Source: Candidatus Falkowiibacteriota bacterium (GTDB lineage: Bacteria > Patescibacteriota > Patescibacteriia > UBA2591 > JABMQE01). From it: a stretch of DNA of 5,401 nt. Below are positions 5,191 to 5,401 of the stretch, piece by piece. Where the stretch lies: the NCBI GenBank assembly GCA_013203415.1, contig JABMQE010000068.1:1-5401 (forward strand), in the 5' to 3' direction. The notes below the pieces were generated by a model. The model saw only the letters and a list, made by a program, of their open reading frames with translations. It made no database searches and was not told the DNA's origin. How positions within the stretch are numbered: the first letter of the stretch is position 1; every line of letters starts with the position of its first letter. The position numbers and the translations under genes are program-made.

Positions 5191-5213
5191 GTTTGATGTT
5201 TTTGGGGATTTAT

Positions 5214-5234
5214 TGTAAGATGTAAGAAGTAAGA
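5214..5234. repeat. three-copy 7-bp tandem repeat (TGTAAGA)
   Basis: TGTAAGA (5214-5220), TGTAAGA (5221-5227) and AGTAAGA (5228-5234) lie in tandem in the aspS leader region, 28 bases before its ATG. No ribosome-binding or promoter role is evident. The block is unrelated in period to the 8-bp repeat upstream. Confidence 0.65.
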
Positions 5235-5262
5235 GGTATTTTATTATTAAGCTGATATTTTT

Positions 5263-5401
5263 ATGTACAGGACACATACTTGCGGAGAATTGAATATAAA
5301 AGATAAGGGCAAGGAAGTTATGCTTTCGGGCTGGGTTAATTCCAGACGCGACCATGGGGGTGTTATTTTTATTGACCTTAGAGACAGGTATGGGATTACG
5401 C
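5263..5401 (+). CDS. aspS: aspartyl-tRNA synthetase, N-terminal fragment (runs off window)
   Basis: The first 46 codons of aspartyl-tRNA synthetase are present; the gene continues past the window end. The enzyme charges tRNA-Asp (or tRNA-Asx in non-discriminating forms) with aspartate in the cytoplasm. The start YRTHTCGEL (2-10) and the OB-fold anticodon-binding segment SGWVNSRRDHGGVIFIDLRDRYG (22-44) are diagnostic: the R-x-H-x-C-G-E-L start and G-W-V-x-x-x-R-D-H-G-G-x-x-F-I-D-L-R-D-R pattern are characteristic of bacterial AspRS. The ATG at 5263 fits the usual N-terminus exactly. Upstream there is no Shine-Dalgarno sequence and no convincing promoter; TTGTAA (5213-5218) with TATTTT (5237-5242) at 18 bases is the best weak candidate. 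Whether it discriminates Asp from Asx cannot be told from this part. Confidence 0.95.
   Translation, partial: MYRTHTCGELNIKDKGKEVMLSGWVNSRRDHGGVIFIDLRDRYGIT

Noticed and set aside
4637..5234. CRISPR array or origin of replication in the repeat-rich gaps
   Set aside because: The repeats are directly adjacent with no spacers. The AT palindrome lacks DnaA boxes nearby and no dnaA or dnaN is present.
5193..5262. Strong aspS promoter
   Set aside because: The only candidates (TTGTAA/TATTTT at 18 bases, or TATTAT 5242-5247 without a partner) match poorly compared with the three clear promoters in the window.
5122..5355. Minus-strand frame of 77 aa
   Set aside because: It runs across the tandem repeats, the T-run and the start of aspS; its low-complexity end reflects the 8-bp repeat.
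1..5401. Recoded TGA (code 25, as in Gracilibacteria)
   Set aside because: No coding region contains an in-frame TGA, and TGA at 5111-5113 acts as a stop at a sensible protein end.

Overview
This AT-rich window (locally about 64% GC only at 401-500) looks like a piece of a small-genome bacterium, most probably of the Candidate Phyla Radiation (Patescibacteria). The reasons are indirect: a lysine-rich RelE/ParE-type toxin of the kind common there, a short membrane-anchored protein with a W-C-G-W-HG-P-PC signature that I associate with these genomes, compact gene packing, no Shine-Dalgarno sequence before any start, and many small tandem repeats between genes. All coding regions read through under the standard bacterial code, and TGA is used as a stop at 5111-5113. 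No lineage marker gene is complete, so the assignment is an inference.

Layout, all genes on the + strand: (1) 1-381, the last bases of an unknown upstream gene and a complete RelE/ParE-like toxin. (2) 382-573, a non-coding stretch whose first part is a GC-rich, strongly base-paired element with mutually exclusive stems. (3) 574-1818, a self-contained transcription unit: consensus-like promoter, two small unrecognised proteins (64 and 81 aa), a 219-aa caspase/gingipain/CHAT-like cysteine peptidase with a visible His-Cys dyad, and an intrinsic terminator. (4) 1836-4626, a single-gene unit whose promoter lies so close to the ATG that the mRNA should be leaderless. It encodes a 903-aa membrane protein that joins an LtaS-like phosphoglycerol transferase to a C-terminal glycerophosphodiester phosphodiesterase domain, followed by a terminator. 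(5) 4628-5113, an AT-rich palindromic promoter region and a short exported single-pass protein that starts inside a two-copy 24-bp repeat. (6) 5114-5262, two families of short tandem repeats and a weak terminator-like hairpin. (7) 5263-5401, the start of aspartyl-tRNA synthetase.

The best candidates for something undescribed are the three-gene peptidase operon, where two tiny proteins with a similar C-terminal half precede a cytoplasmic clan-CD protease, and the synthase-phosphodiesterase fusion, which puts activities expected to make and to cleave glycerophosphodiesters on one polypeptide outside the membrane. Three promoters share a TATAATTTA core and three hairpins share a CCCCGC/GCGGGG stem, which suggests a fixed house style of transcription signals in this genome.
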